Notes: generated by a model not told the origin, from the letters alone. A DNA stretch of 64,000 nt from Plantago major (GCA_026545765.1 CM048844.1:58748932-58812931); one strand, 5' to 3'. Numbered from the stretch's first letter, positions 34,543 through 49,066 are shown. Program-made: numbers and translations.

Positions 34543-35621
34543 ATCCCACTCCTTTAGTGTATTGTTTATCTCTCAAGCAGAGTTGTTCATTTGTTATTTA
34601 TCCCACTCCTTTAGTGTGTTGTTTATCTCTCAAGCAGAGTTGTTCATTTGTTATTTATCCCACTCCTTTTGTGAGTTGTTTAACTCTCCATTAGAATTCT
34701 TCGTTTGTGATACTCTTACTCCTTTCTGTGTATATTTTAAATCTCGAATATACATTTTCTTTTCTCATAATCCCACTACTTTTGTGTGATGTTTATCTCA
34801 CAGGCAAAGTTGTTCGTTTGTTGTTTATCCCACTCCTTTTGTGTGTTGTTTAACTCTCCATTAGAGTTCTTCATTTGTGATACTCTTACTCCTTTCTGTT
34901 TATATTTTAAATCTCCAATATACTTTTTCGTTTCACATTATCGCACTCCTTTAGTGTGCTGTTTATCTCTCAAGAAGAGTTGTTCGTTTGTTGTTTATCC
35001 CACTCCTTTTTGTGTGTTGGTTAATTCTTAATTAGAGTTCTTTGTCTGTGATACTCTTACTCCTTTCTGTGTAATTTTTAAATCTCGATTAGACCTTTTC
35101 GTTTCTCATTATCCCACTCCTTTAGTGTGTTGTTTATTTCTCAGGCAAAGTTGTTCGTTTGTTGTGTATCCCACTCCTTTTGTGTGTTGTTTAACTCTCC
35201 ATTAGAGTTCTTCGTTTGTGATACTCTTACTCCTTTCTGTTTATATTTTAAATCTCGAATATACTTTTTCGTTTCACATTATCGCACTCCTTTATTGTGT
35301 TTTTTATCTCTCAGGCAGAGTTGTTCGTTTGTTGTTTATCCCACTCCTTTTGTGAGTTGTTTAACTCTCCATTAGAGTTCTTCGTCTGTGATACTCTTAC
35401 TCCTTTTTGTGTATATTTTAAATCTCGAATATACTTTTTTGTTTCACATTATCCCACTCCTTTTAGTATGTTGTTTATCTCTCAAGTGGAGTTGTACGTT
35501 TGTTTTTAAGCCCAGTCCTTTTGTGTGTTGTTTAATTCTTAATTAGAGTTCTTTATCTGTGATACTCTTACTCCTTTCTGTGTAATTTTTAAATCTCGAT
35601 TAGACTTTTTCGTTTCTCATT
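34543..35621 (+). repeat. 1079-bp segment, duplicated in tandem
   Basis: The AABC marker recurs at 34543 and 35622, only 1079 bp apart. The series of variants around 34048, 34218, 34562 and 34786 reappears at 35127, 35297, 35641 and 35865 with almost no differences by eye, for example GAAGAG against GCAGAG near 34973/36052. The copies are therefore young. Confidence 0.8.
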
Positions 35622-38230
35622 ATCCCACTCCTTTAGTGTATTGTTTATCTCTCAAGCAGAGTTGTTCATTTGTTATTTATCCCACTCCTTTAGTGTGTTG
35701 TTTATCTCTCAAGCAGAGTTGTTCATTTGTTATTTATCCCACTCCTTTTGTGAGTTGTTTAACTCTCCATTAGAATTCTTCGTTTGTGATACTCTTACTC
35801 CTTTCTGTGTATATTTTAAATCTCGAATATACATTTTCTTTTCTCATAATCCCACTACTTTTGTGTGATGTTTATCTCACAGGCAAAGTTGTTCGTTTGT
35901 TGTTTATCCCACTCCTTTTGTGTGTTGTTTAACTCTCCATTAGAGTTCTTCATTTGTGATACTCTTACTCCTTTCTGTTTATATTTTAAATCTCCAATAT
36001 ACTTTTTCGTTTCACATTATCGCACTCCTTTAGTGTGCTGTTTATCTCTCAAGCAGAGTTGTTCGTTTGTTGTTTATCCCACTCCTTTTTGTGTGTTGGT
36101 TAATTCTTAATTAGAGTTCTTTGTCTGTGATACTCTTACTCCTTTCTGTGTAATATTTAAATCTCGAATAGACCTTTTCGTTTCTCATTATCCCACTCCT
36201 TCAGTGTGTTGTTTATTTCTCAGGAAAAGTTGTTCGTTTGTTGTTTATCCCACTCCTTTTGTGTGTTGTTTAACTCTCCATTAGAGTTCTTCGTTTGTGA
36301 TACTCTTACTGCTTTTTGTGTATATTTTAAATCTCGAATATAATTTTTCGTTTCACATTATCCCACTCCTTTAGAGTGTTGTTTATCTCTCAAGTGGAGT
36401 TGTACGGTTGTTGTTAATCCAACTCCTTTTGTGTGTTGTTTAATTCTTAATTAGAGTTCTTTGTCTGTGATACTCTTACTCCTTTCTGTGTAATTTTTAA
36501 ATCTTGAATAAACGTTTTTGTTTCTCATAATCCCACTACTTTAGTGTGTTGTTTATCTCACAGGCAAAGTTGTTCGTTTGTTGTTTATCCCACTCCTTTT
36601 GTGTGTTGTTTAACTCTCCATTAGAGTTCTTCATTTGTGATACTCTTACTCCTTTCTGTTTATATTTTAAATCTCGAATATACTTTTTCGTTTCACATTA
36701 TCGCACTCCTTTAGTGTGCTGTTTATCTCTCAAGCAGAGTTGTTCATTTGTTGTTTATCCCACTCCTTTTTGTGTGTTGGTTATTTCTTAATTAGAGTTC
36801 TTTGTCTGTGATACTCTTACTCCTTTCTGTGTAATTTTTAAATCTCGAATAGACCTTTTCGTTTCTCATTATCCCACTCCTTCAGTGTGTTGTTTATTTC
36901 TCAGGAAAAGTTGTTCGGTTGTTGTTTATCCCACTCCTTTTGTGTGTTGTTTAACTCTCCATTAGAGTTCTTCGTTTGTGATACTCTTACTCCTTTTTGC
37001 GTATATTTTAAATCTCGAATATAATTTTTCGGTTCACATTATCCCACTTCTTTAGTGTGTTGTTTATCTCTCAAGCAGAGTTGTTCGTTTGTTGTTTATC
37101 CCACTCCTTTTGTGAGTTGTTTATCTCTCCATTAGAGTTCTTCGTTTGTCATACTCTTACTCCTTTCTGTGTATATTTTAAATCTCGAATATACTTTTTC
37201 TTTTCTCATTATCCCACTACTTTAGTGTGTTGTTTATCTCTCAAGTGGAGTTGTACGTTTGTTGTTAATCCACTCCTTTTGTGTGTTGTTTAATTCTTAA
37301 TTAGAGTTCTTTGTCTGTGATAGTCTTACTCCTTTCTGTGTAATTTTTAAATCTCGAACAGGCCTTTTCGTTTCTCATAATCCCACTACTTTAGTGTGTT
37401 GTTTATCTCTTTGGCAAAGTTGTTCGTTTGTTGTTTATCCCACTCATTTTGTGTGTTGTTTAAATCTCCATTAGAGTTCTTCGTTTCTGATACTCTTACT
37501 CCTTTATGTGTATATTTTAAATCTCGAATATACTTTTTTGTTTCACATTATCCCACTCCTTTTAGTGTGTTATTTATCTCTCAAGTCGAGTTGTACGTTT
37601 GTTTTTAAGCCAACTCCTTTTGTGTGTTGTTTAATTCTTAATTAGAGTTCTTTATCTGTGATACTCTTACTCCTTTCTGTGTAATTTTTAAATATCGATT
37701 AGACCTTTTCGTTTCTCATTATCCCACTCCTTTAGTGTGTTGTTTATTTCTCAGGCAAAGTTGTTCGTTTGTTGTGTATCCCACTCCTTTTGTGTGTTGT
37801 TTAACTCTCCATTAGAGTTCTTCGTTTGTGATACTCTTACTCCTTTACATTATATTTTAAATCTCGAATATACTTTTTCGTTTCACATTATCGCACTCCT
37901 TTATTGTGTTTTTTATCTCTCAGGCAGAGTTGTTCGTTTGTTGTTTATCCCACTCCTTTTGTGAGTTGTTTAACTCTCCATTAGAGTTCTTCGTCTGTGA
38001 TACTCTTACTCCTTTTTGTGTATATTTTAAATCTCGAATATACTTTTTTGTTTCACATTATCCCACTCCTTTTAGTGTGTTGTTTATCTCTCAAGTGGAG
38101 TTGTACGTTTGTTTTTAAGCCCAGTCCTTTTGTGTGTTGTTTAATTCTTAATTAGAGTTCTTTATCTGTGATACTCTTACTCCTTTCTGTGTAATTTTTA
38201 AATCTCGATTAGACCTTTTCGTTTCTCATT
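35622..38230 (+). repeat. Higher-order unit of about 2.61 kb, copy b
   Basis: Second copy of the unit at 31933, bounded by AABC markers at 35622 and 38231. Small differences include a deletion near 37270 and an altered TTTACATTATATT string near 37845. Confidence 0.8.
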
Positions 38231-40320
38231 ATCCCACTCCTTTAGTGTGTTGTTTATCTCTCAAGCAGAGTTGTTCATTTGTTATTTATCCCACTCCTTT
38301 AGTGTGTTGTTTATCTCTCAAGCAGAGTTGTTCATTTGTTATTTATCCCACTCCTTTTGTGAGTTGTTTAACTCTCCATTAGAATTCTTCGTTTGTGATA
38401 CTCTTACTCCTTTCTGTGTATATTTTAAATCTCGAATATACATTTTCTTTTCTCATAATCCCACTACTTTTGTGTGATGTTTATCTCACAGGCAAAGTTG
38501 TTCGTTTGTTGTTTATCCCACTCCTTTTGTGTGTTGTTTAACTCTCCATTAGAGTTCTTCATTTGTGATACTCTTACTCCTTTCTATTTATATTTTAAAT
38601 CTCCAATATACTTTTTCGTTTCACATTATCGCACTCCTTTAGTGTGCTGTTTATCTCTCAAGCAGAGTTGTTCGTTTGTTGTTTATCCCACTCCTTTTGT
38701 GTGTTGTTTAACTCATAATTAGAGTTCCTCGTCTGTGATACTCTTACTCCATTCTGTGTAATTTTTGAATTCCGAATAGACCTTTTCGTGTCTCATTATC
38801 CCACTCCTTCAGTGTGTTGTTTATTTCTCAGGAAAAGTTGTTCGTTTGTTGTTTATCCCATTCCTTTTGTGTGTTGTTTAACTCTCCATTAGAGTTCTTC
38901 GTTTGTGATACTCTTACTGCTTTTTGTGTATATCTTAAATCTCGAATATAATTTTTCGTTTCACATTATCCCACTCCTTTAGAGTGTTGTTTATCTCTCA
39001 AGTGGAGTTGTACGGTTGTTGTTAATCCAACTCCTTTTGTGTGTTGTTTAATTCTTAATTAGAGTTCTTTGTCTGTGATACTCTTACTCCTTTCTGTGTA
39101 ATTTTTAAATCTTGAATAAACGTTTTCGTTTCTCATAATCCCACTACTTTAGTGTGTTGTTTATCTCACAGCCAAAGTTGTTCGTTTGTTGTTTATCCCA
39201 CTCCTTTTGTGTGTTGTTTAACTCTCCATTAGAGTTCTTCATTTGTGATACTCTTACTCCTTTCTGTTTATATTTTAAATCTCGAATATACTTTTTCGTT
39301 TCACATTATCGCACTCCTTTAGTGTGCTGTTTATCTCTCAAGCAGAGTTGTTCATTTGTTGTTTATCCCACTCCTTTTTGTGTGTTGGTTATTTCTTAAT
39401 TAGAGTTCTTTGTCTGTGATACTCTTACTCCTTTCTGTGTAATTTTTAAATCTCGAATAGACCTTTTCGTTTCTCATTATTCCACTCCTTCAGTGTGTTG
39501 TTTATTTCTCAGGAAAAGTTGTTCGGTTGTTGTTTATCCCACTCCTTTTGTGTGTTGTTTAACTCTCCATTAGAGTTCTTCGTTTGTGATACTCTTACTC
39601 CTTTTTGAGTATATTTTAAATCTCGAATATAATTTTTCGGTTCACATTATCCCACTTCTTTAGTGTGTTGTTTATCTCTCAAGCAGAGTTGTTCGTTTGT
39701 TGTTTATCCCACTCCTTTTGTGAGTTGTTTATCTCTCCATTAGAGTTCTTCGTTTGTCATACTCTTACTCCTTTCTGTGTATATTTTAAATCTCGAATAT
39801 ACTTTTTCTTTTCTCATTATCCCAATCCTTTAGTGTGTTGTTTATCTCTCAAGTGGAGTTGTACGTTTGTTGTTAATCCCACTCCTTTTGTGTGTTGTTT
39901 AATTCTTAATTAGAGTTCTCTGTCTGTGATACTCTTACTCCTTTCTGTGTAATTTTTAAATCTCGAACAGGCCTTTTCGTTTCTCATAATCCCACTACTT
40001 TAGTGTGTTGTTTATCTCTTTGGCAAAGTTGTTCGTTTGTTGTTTATCCCACTCATTTTGTGTGTTGTTTAAATCTCCATTAGAGTTCTTCGTTTCTGAT
40101 ACTCTTACTCCTTTATGTGTATATTTTAAATCTCGAATATACTTTTTTGTTTCACATTATCCCACTCCTTTGAGTGTGTTATTTATCTCTCAAGTCGAGT
40201 TGTACGTTTGTTTTTAAGCCAACTCCTTTTGTGTGTTGTTTAATTCTTAATTAGAGTTCTTTATCTGTGATACTCTTACTCCTTTCTGTGTAATTTTTAA
40301 ATCTCGATTAGACCTTTTCG
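38231..40320 (+). repeat. Higher-order unit of about 2.61 kb, partial copy c
   Basis: Follows copies a and b in variant order up to about 40.3 kb, then diverges into the 9.58-kb block. A local replacement near 38700-38780 (TTAACTCATAATTAGAGTTC) is not in the other copies. Confidence 0.7.
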
Positions 40321-42200
40321 TTTCTCATTATCCCACTCCTTTAGTGTGTTGTTTATTTCTCAGGCAAAGTTGTTCGTTTGTTGTTTATCCCACTCCTTTT
40401 GTGAGTTGTTTAACTCTCCATTAGAGTTCTTCGTCTGTGATACTCTTACTCCTTTTTGTGTATATTTTAAATCTCGAATATACTTTTTCGTTTCACATTA
40501 TCCCACTCCTTTAGTGTGTTGTTTATCTCTCAAGCAGAGTTGTTCGTTTGTTGTTTATCCCACTCCTTTTGTGAGTTGTTCAACTCTCCATTAGAGTTCT
40601 TCGTCTGTGATACTCTTACTCCTTTCTGTGTATATTTTAAATCTCGAATATACATTTTCTTTTCTCATTATCCCACTCCTTTAGTGTGTTGTTTATCTCT
40701 CAAGTGGAGTTGTACGTTTGTTGTTAATCCCACTCCTTTTGTGTGTTGTTTAATTCTTAATTAGAATTCGTTGTCTGTGATACTCTTACTTCTTTGTGTG
40801 TAATTTTTAAATCTCGAATAGACCTTTTCGTTTCTCATAATCCCAGTACTTTAGTGTGTTGTTTATTTCTCAGGCAAAGTTGTTCGTTTGTTGTTTATCC
40901 CACTCCTTTTGTGTGTTGTTTAACTCTCCATTAGAGTTCTTCGTTTGTGATACTCTTACTCCTTTTAATGTATATTTTAAATCTCGAATATACTTTTTCG
41001 TTTCACATTATCCCACTCCTTTAGTGTGTTGTTTATGTCTCAAACAGAGTTGTTCGTTTCTTGTTTATCCCACTCCTTTTGTGAGTTGTTTAACTCTCCA
41101 TTAGAGTTCTTCGTCTGTGATACTCTTACTCCTTTCTGTGTATATTTTAAATCTCGAATATACTTTTTCATTTCACATAATCCCACTCCTTTAATGCGTT
41201 GTTTATCTCTCAAGCAGAGTTGTTCGTTTGTTGTTTATACCACTCCTTTTGTGAGTTGTTTAACTCTCCATTAGAGTTCTTCGTCTGTGATACTCTTACT
41301 CCTTTCTGTGTATATTTTAAATATCGAATATACTTTTTCTTTTCTCAGTATCCCACTCCTTTAGTGTGTTGTTTATCTCTCAAGTGGAGTTGTACGTTTG
41401 TTGTTAATCCCACTCCTTTTGTGTGTAGTTTAATTCTTAATTAGAATTCGTTGTCTGTGATACTCTTACTTCTTTGTGTGTAATTTTTAAATCTCGAATA
41501 GACCTTTTCATTTCTCATAATCCCACTCCTTTAATGCGTTGTTTATCTCTCAAGCAGAGTTGTTCGTTTCCTGTTTATCCCACTCATTTTGTGTGTTGTT
41601 TAAATCTCCATTAGAGTTCTTCGTTTCTGATACTCTTACTCCTTTATGTGTATATTTTAAATCTCGAATATACTTTTTTGTTTCACATTATCCCACTCCT
41701 TTTAGTGTGTTATTTATCTCTCAAGTCGAGTTGTACGTTTGTTTTTAAGCCAACTCCTTTTGTGTGTTGTTTAATTCTTAATTAGAGTTCTTTATCTGTG
41801 ATACTCTTACTCCTTTCTGTGTAATTTTTAAATCTCGATTAGACCTTTTCGTTTCTCATTATCCCACTCCTTTAGTGTGTTGTTTATTTCTCAGGCAAAG
41901 TTGTTCGTTTGTTGTGTATCCCACTCCTTTTGTGTGTTGTTTAACTCTCCATTAGAGTTCTTCGTTTGTGATACTCTTACTCCTTTCTGTTTATATTTTA
42001 AATCTCGAATATACTTTTTCGTTTCACATTATCGCACTCCTTTATTGTGTTTTTTATCTGTCAGGCAGAGTTGTTCGTTTGTTGTTTATCCCACTCCTTT
42101 TGTGAGTTGTTTAACTCTCCATTAGAGTTCTTCGTCTGTGATACTCTTACTCCTTTTTGTGTATATTTTAAATCTCGAATATACTTTTTCGTTTCACATT

Positions 42201-42370
42201 ATCCCACTCCTTTAGTGTGTTGTTTATCTCTCAAGCAGAGTTGTTCGTTTGTTGTTTATCCCACTCCTTTTGTGAGTTGTTTAACTCTCCATTAGAGTTC
42301 TTCGTCTGTGATACTCTTACTCCTTTCTGTGTATATTTTAAATCTCGAATATACATTTTCTTTTCTCATT
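42201..42370 (+). repeat. Reference satellite monomer (A 42201-42257, B 42258-42312, C 42313-42370)
   Basis: A clean example of the 170-bp unit. A and B agree at most positions (over 80% by eye); C is more distant (about 60%). All three share the (C/T)ACTCCTTT...TGTG head and the TTCGTTT or closely related tail. Confidence 0.85.
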
Positions 42371-44863
42371 ATCCCACTCCTTTAGTGTGTTGTTTATCTC
42401 TCAAGTGGAGTTGTACGTTTGTTGTTAATCCCACTCCTTTTGTGTGTTGTTTAATTCTTAATTAGAATTCGTTGTCTGTGATACTCTTACTTCTTTGTGT
42501 GTAATTTTTAAATCTCGAATAGACCTTTTCCTTTCTCATAATCCCAGTACTTTAGTGTGTTGTTTATCTCTCTGGCAAAGTTGTTCGTTTGTTGTTTATC
42601 CCACTCGTTTTGTGTGTTGTTTAACTCTCCATTAGAGTTCTTTGTTTGTGATACACTTACTCCTTTATGTGTATATTTTAAATCTCGAATATACTTTTTC
42701 GTTTCACATTATCCCACTCCTTTTAGTGTGTTGTTCATCTCTCAAGTTTCGTTGTACGTTTGTTATTAAGCCCACTCCTTTTCTTTGTTGTTTAATTCTT
42801 AATTAGAGTTCTTTATCTGTGATACTCATACTCCTTTCTGTGTAATTTTGAAATCTCGAATAGACCTTTTCGTTTCTCATTATCCCACTCCTTTAGTGTG
42901 TTGTTTATTTCTCAGGCAATGTTGTTCGTTTGTTGTTTATCCCACTCCTTTTGTGTGTTGTTTAACTCTCCATTAGAGTTCTTCGTTTGTGATACTCTTA
43001 CTCCTTTTAATGTATATTTTAAATCTCGAATATACTTTTTCGTTTCACATTATCCCACTCCTTTAGTGTGTTGTTTATCTCTCAAACAGAGTTGTTCGTT
43101 TCTTGTTTATCCCACTCCTTTTGTGAGTTGTTTAACTCTCCATTAGAGTTCTTCGTCTGTGATACTCTTACTCCTTTCTGTGTATATTTTAAATCTCGAA
43201 TATACTTTTTCTTTTCTCAGTATCCCACTCCTTTAGTGTGTTGTTTATCTCTCAAGTGGAGTTGTACGTTTGTTGTTAATCCCACTCCTTTTGTGTGTAG
43301 TTTAATTCTTAATTAGAATTCGTTGTCTGTGATACTCTTACTTCTTTGTGTGTAATTTTTAAATCTCGAATAGACTTTTTCATTTCTCATAATCCCACTA
43401 CTTTAGTGTGTTGTTTATCTTTCTGGCAAAGTTGTTCGTTTGTTGTTTATCCCACTCCTTTTGTGTGTTGTTTAACTCTCCATTAGAGTTCTTCGTTTGT
43501 GATACTCTTACTCCTTTCTGCTTATATTTTAAATCTCGAATATACTTTTTCGTTTCACATTATCCCACTCCTTTTAGTGTGTTGTTCATCTCTCAAGTTT
43601 CGTTGTACGTTTGTTATTAAGCCCACTCCTTTTCTTTGTTTTTTAATTCTTAATTAGAGTTCTTTATCTGTGATACTCATACTCCTTTCTGTGTAATTTT
43701 GAAATCTCGAATAGACCTTTTCGTTTCTCATTATCCCACTTCTTTAGTGTGTTGTTTATTTCTCAGGCAAAGTTGTTCGTTTGTTGTTTATCCCACTCCT
43801 TTTGTGAGTTGTTTAACTCTCCATTAGAGTTCTTCGTTTGTGATACTCTTACTCCTTTCTGTTTATATTTTAAATCTCGAATATACTTTTTCGTTTCACA
43901 TTATCCCACTCCTTTAGAGTGTTGTTTATCTCTCAAGCAGAGTAATTCGTTTGTTGTTTATCCCACTCCTTGTGTGAGTTGTTTAACTCTCCATTAGAGC
44001 TCTTCGTCTGTGATACTCTTACTCCTTTCTGTGTATATTTTAAATCCCGAATATACTTTTTCTTTTCTCATTATCCCACTCCTTTAGTTTGTTGTTTATC
44101 TCTCAAGTGGAGTTGTACGTTTGTTGTTAATCCCACTCCTTTTGTGTGTTGTTTTATTCTTAATTAGAGTTCTTTATCTGTGATACTCTTACTCCTTTCT
44201 GTGTAATTTTGAAATCTCGAATAGACCTTTTCGTTTCTCATTATCCCACTCCTTTAGTGTGTTGTTATTTCTCAGGCAAAGTTGTTCGTTTGTTGTTTAT
44301 CCCACTCCTTTTGTGTGTTGTTTAACTCTCCATTAGAGTTCTTCGTTTGTGATACTCTTACTCCTTTCTGTTTATATTTTAAATTTCGAATATACTTTTT
44401 CGTTTCACATTATCGCACTCCATTAGTGTGTTGTTTATCTCTCAGGCAGAGTTGTTCGTTTGTTGTTTATCCCACTCCTTTTGTGTGTTGTTTAATTCTT
44501 AATTAGAGTTCTTCGTCTGTTATACTCTTACACCTTTCTCTGTAATTTTTAAATCTCGAATAGAACTTTTCGTTTCGCATAATCCCACTACTTTAGTGTG
44601 TTGTTTATCTCTCAGGCAGAGTTGTTCGTTTGTTGTTTATCCCACTCATTTTGTGTGTTGTTTAACTCTCCATTAGAGTTCTTCGTTTGTTATACTCTTA
44701 CTCCTTTCTCTGTAATTTTTAAATCTCGAATAGAACTTTTCGTTTCGCATAATCCCACTACTTTAGTGTGTTGCTTATCTCTCTGGCAGAGTTGTACGTT
44801 TGTTGTTTATCCCACTCATTTTGTGTGTTGTTTAATTCTCCATTAGAGTTCTTTGTTTGTGAT

Positions 44864-44977
44864 ACTCTTACTCCTTTATGTGTAATTTTCAAATCTCGAA
44901 TATACTTTTTCGTTTGTGATACTCTTACTCCTTTTTGTGTATATTTTAAATCTCGTATATACCTTTTCGTTTCACAT
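44864..44977 (+). repeat. Extra C subunit (ABCC unit)
   Basis: Two C subunits follow each other (44864-44920, 44921-about 44977), both opening ACTCTTACTCC. The matching place in the second 9.58-kb copy (about 54404-54475) has only one, so a single subunit was gained or lost after duplication. Confidence 0.78.
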
Positions 44978-47900
44978 TTCCCACTCCTTTAGTGTGTTAT
45001 TTATCTCTCACGCAGAGTTGTTCGTTTGTTGTTTATTCCACTCCTTTTGTGAGTTGTTTAACTCTCCATTAGAGTTCTTCGTCTGTGATACTCTTACTCC
45101 TTTCTATGTATATTTTAAATCTCGAATATACTATTTCTTTTCTCATTATCTCACTCCTTTAGTGTGATGTTTATCTCTCAAGTGGAGTTGTACGTTTGTT
45201 GTTAATCCCACTCCTTTTGTGTGTTGTTTAATTCTTAGTTTGAGTTCTTTGTCTGTGATACTCTTACACCTTTCTGTGTAATTTTTAAATCTCGAATAGA
45301 CCTTTTCGTTTCTCATAATCCCACTACTTTAGTGTGTTGTTTATTTCTCAGGCAAAGATGTTTGTTTATTGTTTATCCCACTCCTTTTGTGTGTTGTTTA
45401 ACTCTCCATCAGAGTTCTTCGTTTGTGATACTCTTACTCCTTTCTGTTTATATTTTAAATCTCGAATATACGTTTTCGTTTCACATTATCGCACTCCTTT
45501 AGTGTGTTGTTTATCTCTCAGGCAGAGTTGTTCGTTTGTTGTTTATCCCACTCCTTTTGTGTGTTGTTTAACTCTCCATTAGAGTTCTTCATTTGTGATA
45601 CTCTTACTCCTTTCTGTTTATATTTTAAATCTCGAATATAATTTTTCGTTTCACATTATCGCACTCGTTTAGTGTGCTGTTTATCTCTCAAGCAGAGTTG
45701 TTCGTTTGTTGTTTATCCCACTCCTTTTGTATGTTGTTTAATTCTTAATTAGAGTTCTTTGTCTGTGATACTCTTACTCCTTTCTGTGTAATTTTTAAAT
45801 CTCGAATAGACCTTTTCGTTTCTCATTATCCCACTCCTTCAGTGTGTTGTTTATTTCTCAGGAAAAGTTGTTCGTTTGTTGTTTATCTCACTCGTTTTGT
45901 GTGTTGTTTAACTCTCCATTAGAGTTCTTCGTTTCTGATACTCTTACCCCTTCTTGTGTATATTTTAAATCTCGAATATACCTTTTCGTTTCACATTATC
46001 CCACTCCTTTAGTTTGTTTTTTATCTCTCAAGCAGAGTTGTTCGTTTGTTGTTTATCCCACTCCTTATGTGTGTTGTTTAACTCTCCATTAGAGTTCTTC
46101 GTTTGTGATACTCTTACTCCTATTTGTTTATATTTTAAATCTCGAATATACTTTTTCGTTTCACATTATCCCACTCCTTTAGTGTGTTGTTTATCTCTCA
46201 AGCAGAGTTATTCGTTTGTTGTTTATCCCATTCCTTTCGTGAGTTGTTTAACTCTCCATTAGAGTTCTTCGTCTGTGATACTCTTACTCCTTTCTGTGTC
46301 TATTTTAAATCTCGAATATACTTTTTCGTTTCACATTATCCCACTCCTTTTAGTGTGTTGTTTATCCCTCAAGTGGAGTTGTACGTTTGTTGTGAAGCCC
46401 ACTCCTTTTGTCTGTTGTTTAATTCTTAATTAGAGTTCTTTATCTGTGATACTCTGACTCCTTTTTGTGTAATTTTGAAATCTCGAATAGATCTTTTCGT
46501 TTCTCATTATCCCACTCCTTTAGTGTGTTGTTTATTTCTCAGGCAAAGTTGTTCGTTTGTTGTTTATCCCACTCCTTTTGTGAGTTGTTTAACTCTCCAT
46601 TAGAGTTCTTCGTTTGTGATACTATTACTCCTTTTTGTGTATATTTTAAATCTCGAATATACTTTTCGTTTCACATTATCCCACTCCTTTTGTGTGTTGT
46701 TTATCTCTCAAGCAGAGTTGTTCGTTTGTTGTTTATCCCACTCCTTTTGTGAGTTTTTTAACTCTCCATTAGAGTTCTTCGTCTGTGATACTCTTACTCC
46801 TTTCTGTGTATATTTTAAATCTCGAATATACTTTTTCTTTTCTCATTATCTCAATCCTTTAGTGTGATGTTTATCTCTCAAGTGGAGTTGTACGTTTGTT
46901 GTTAATCCCACTCCTTTTGTGAGTTGTTTAATTCTTAATTTGAGTTCTTGGTCTGTGATACTCTTACACCTTTCTATGTAATTTTTAAATCTCGAATAGA
47001 CCTTTTCGTTTCTCATAATCCCACTACTTTAGTGTGTTGTTTATTTCTCAGGCAAAGTTGTTTGTTTATTGTTTATACCACTCCTTTTGTGTGTTGTTTA
47101 ACTCTCCATCAGAGTTCTTCGTTTGTGATACTCTTACTCCTTTCTGTTTATATTTTAAATCTCGAATATACGTTTTCATTTCACATTATCGCACTCCTTT
47201 AGTGTGATGTTTATCTCTCAGGCGGAGTTGTTCGTTTGTTGTTTATCCCACTCCTTTTGTGTGTTGTTTAACTCTCCATTAGAGTTCTTCATTTGTGATA
47301 CTCTTACTCCTATCTGTTTATATTTTAAATCTCGAATATACTTTTTCGTTTCACATTATCGCACTCCTTTAGTGTGCTGTTTATCTCTCAAGCAGAGTTG
47401 TTCGTTTGTTGTTTATCCCACTCCTTTTGTATGTTGTTTAATTCTTAATTAGAGTTCTTTGTCTGTGATACTCTTACTCCTTTCTGTGTAATTTTTAAAT
47501 CTCGAATTGACCTTTTCGTTTCTCATTATCCCACTCCTTCAATGTGTTGTTTATTTCTCAGGAAAAGTTCTTCGTTTGTTGTTTATCTCACTCCTTTTGT
47601 GTGTTGTTTAACTCTCCATTAGAGTTCTTCGTTTCTGATACTCTTACCCCTTCTTGTGTATATTTTAAATCTCGAATATACTTTTTCGTTTCACATTATC
47701 CCACTCCTTTAGTTTGTTGTTTATCTCTCAAGCAGAGTTGTTCGTTTGTTGTTTATCCGACTCCTTTTGTAAGTTGTTTAACTCTCCATTAGTGTTCTTC
47801 ATTTGTAATACTCTTACTCCTTTTTGTGTATATTTTAAATCTCGAATATACTTTTTCGTTTCACATTATCCCACTCCTTTAGTGTGTTGTTTATCTCTCA

Positions 47901-48380
47901 AGCAGAGTTGTTCGTTTATTGTTTATCCCACTCCTTTTGTGAATTGTTTAACTCTCCATTAGAGTTCTTCGTTTGTGATACTGTTACTCCTTTTTGTGTA
48001 TATTTTAAATCTCGAATATACTTTTTCGTTTCACATTATCCCACTGCTTCAGTGTGTTGTTTATCTCTCAAGTGGAGTTGTACGTTTGTTGTTTAGCCCA
48101 CTCCTTTTGTGTGTTGTTTAATTCTTAATTAGAGTTCTTTATCTGTGATACTCTTACTCCTTTCTGTGTAATTTTGAAATCTCGAATAGATCTTTTCGTT
48201 TCTCATTATCCCACTCCTTTAGTGTGTTGTTTATGGCTCAGGCAAAGTTGTTCGTTTGTTGTTTATCCCACTCCTTTTGTGAGTTGTTTAACTCTCCATT
48301 AGAGTTCTTCGTTTGTGATACTGTTACTCCTTTTTGTGTATATTTTAAATCTCGAATATACTTTTTCGTTTCACATTATT

Positions 48381-49066
48381 ATCCCACTCCTTTAGTGTGT
48401 TGTTTATCTCTCAAGCAGAGTTGTTCGTTTGTTGTTTATCCCACTCCTTTTGTGAGTTGTTTAACTCACCATTAGAGTTCTTCGTCTGTGATACTCTTAC
48501 TCCTTTCTGTGTAATTTTTAAATCTCAATTAGACCTTTTCGTTTCTCATTATCCCACTCCTTCAGTGTGTTGTTTATTTCTCAGGAAAAGTTGTTCGTTT
48601 GTTGTTCATCCCACTCCTTTTGTGAGTTGTTTAACTCTCCATTAGAGTTCTTCGTTTGTGATACTCTTACTCCTTTTTGTGTATATTTTAAATCTCGAAT
48701 ATACTTTTTCGTTTCACATTATTATCCCACTCCTTTAGTGTGTTGTTTATCTCTCAAGCAGAGTTGTTCGTTTGTTGTTTATCCCACTCCTTTTGTGAGT
48801 TGTTTAACTCACCATTAGAGTTCTTCGTCTGTGATACTCTTACTCCTTTCTGTGTAATTTTTAAATCTCAATTAGACCTTTTCGTTTCTCATTATCCCAC
48901 TCCTTCAGTGTGTTGTTTATTTCTCAGGAAAAGTTGTTCGTTTGTTGTTCATCCCACTCCTTTTGTGAGTTGTTTAACTCTCCATTAGAGTTCTTCGTTT
49001 ATGATACTGTTACTCCTTTTTGTGTATATTTTAAATCTCGAATATACTTTTTCGTTTCACATTATC
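48381..49066 (+). repeat. 343-bp tandem pair inside the array
   Basis: Two nearly identical 343-bp units (48381-48723, 48724-49066). The period is two monomers plus three bases, from an added ATT in CACATTATTATCCCAC. A related 680-bp duplication follows (48740 region against 49420; 49250 against 49930). Confidence 0.78.
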
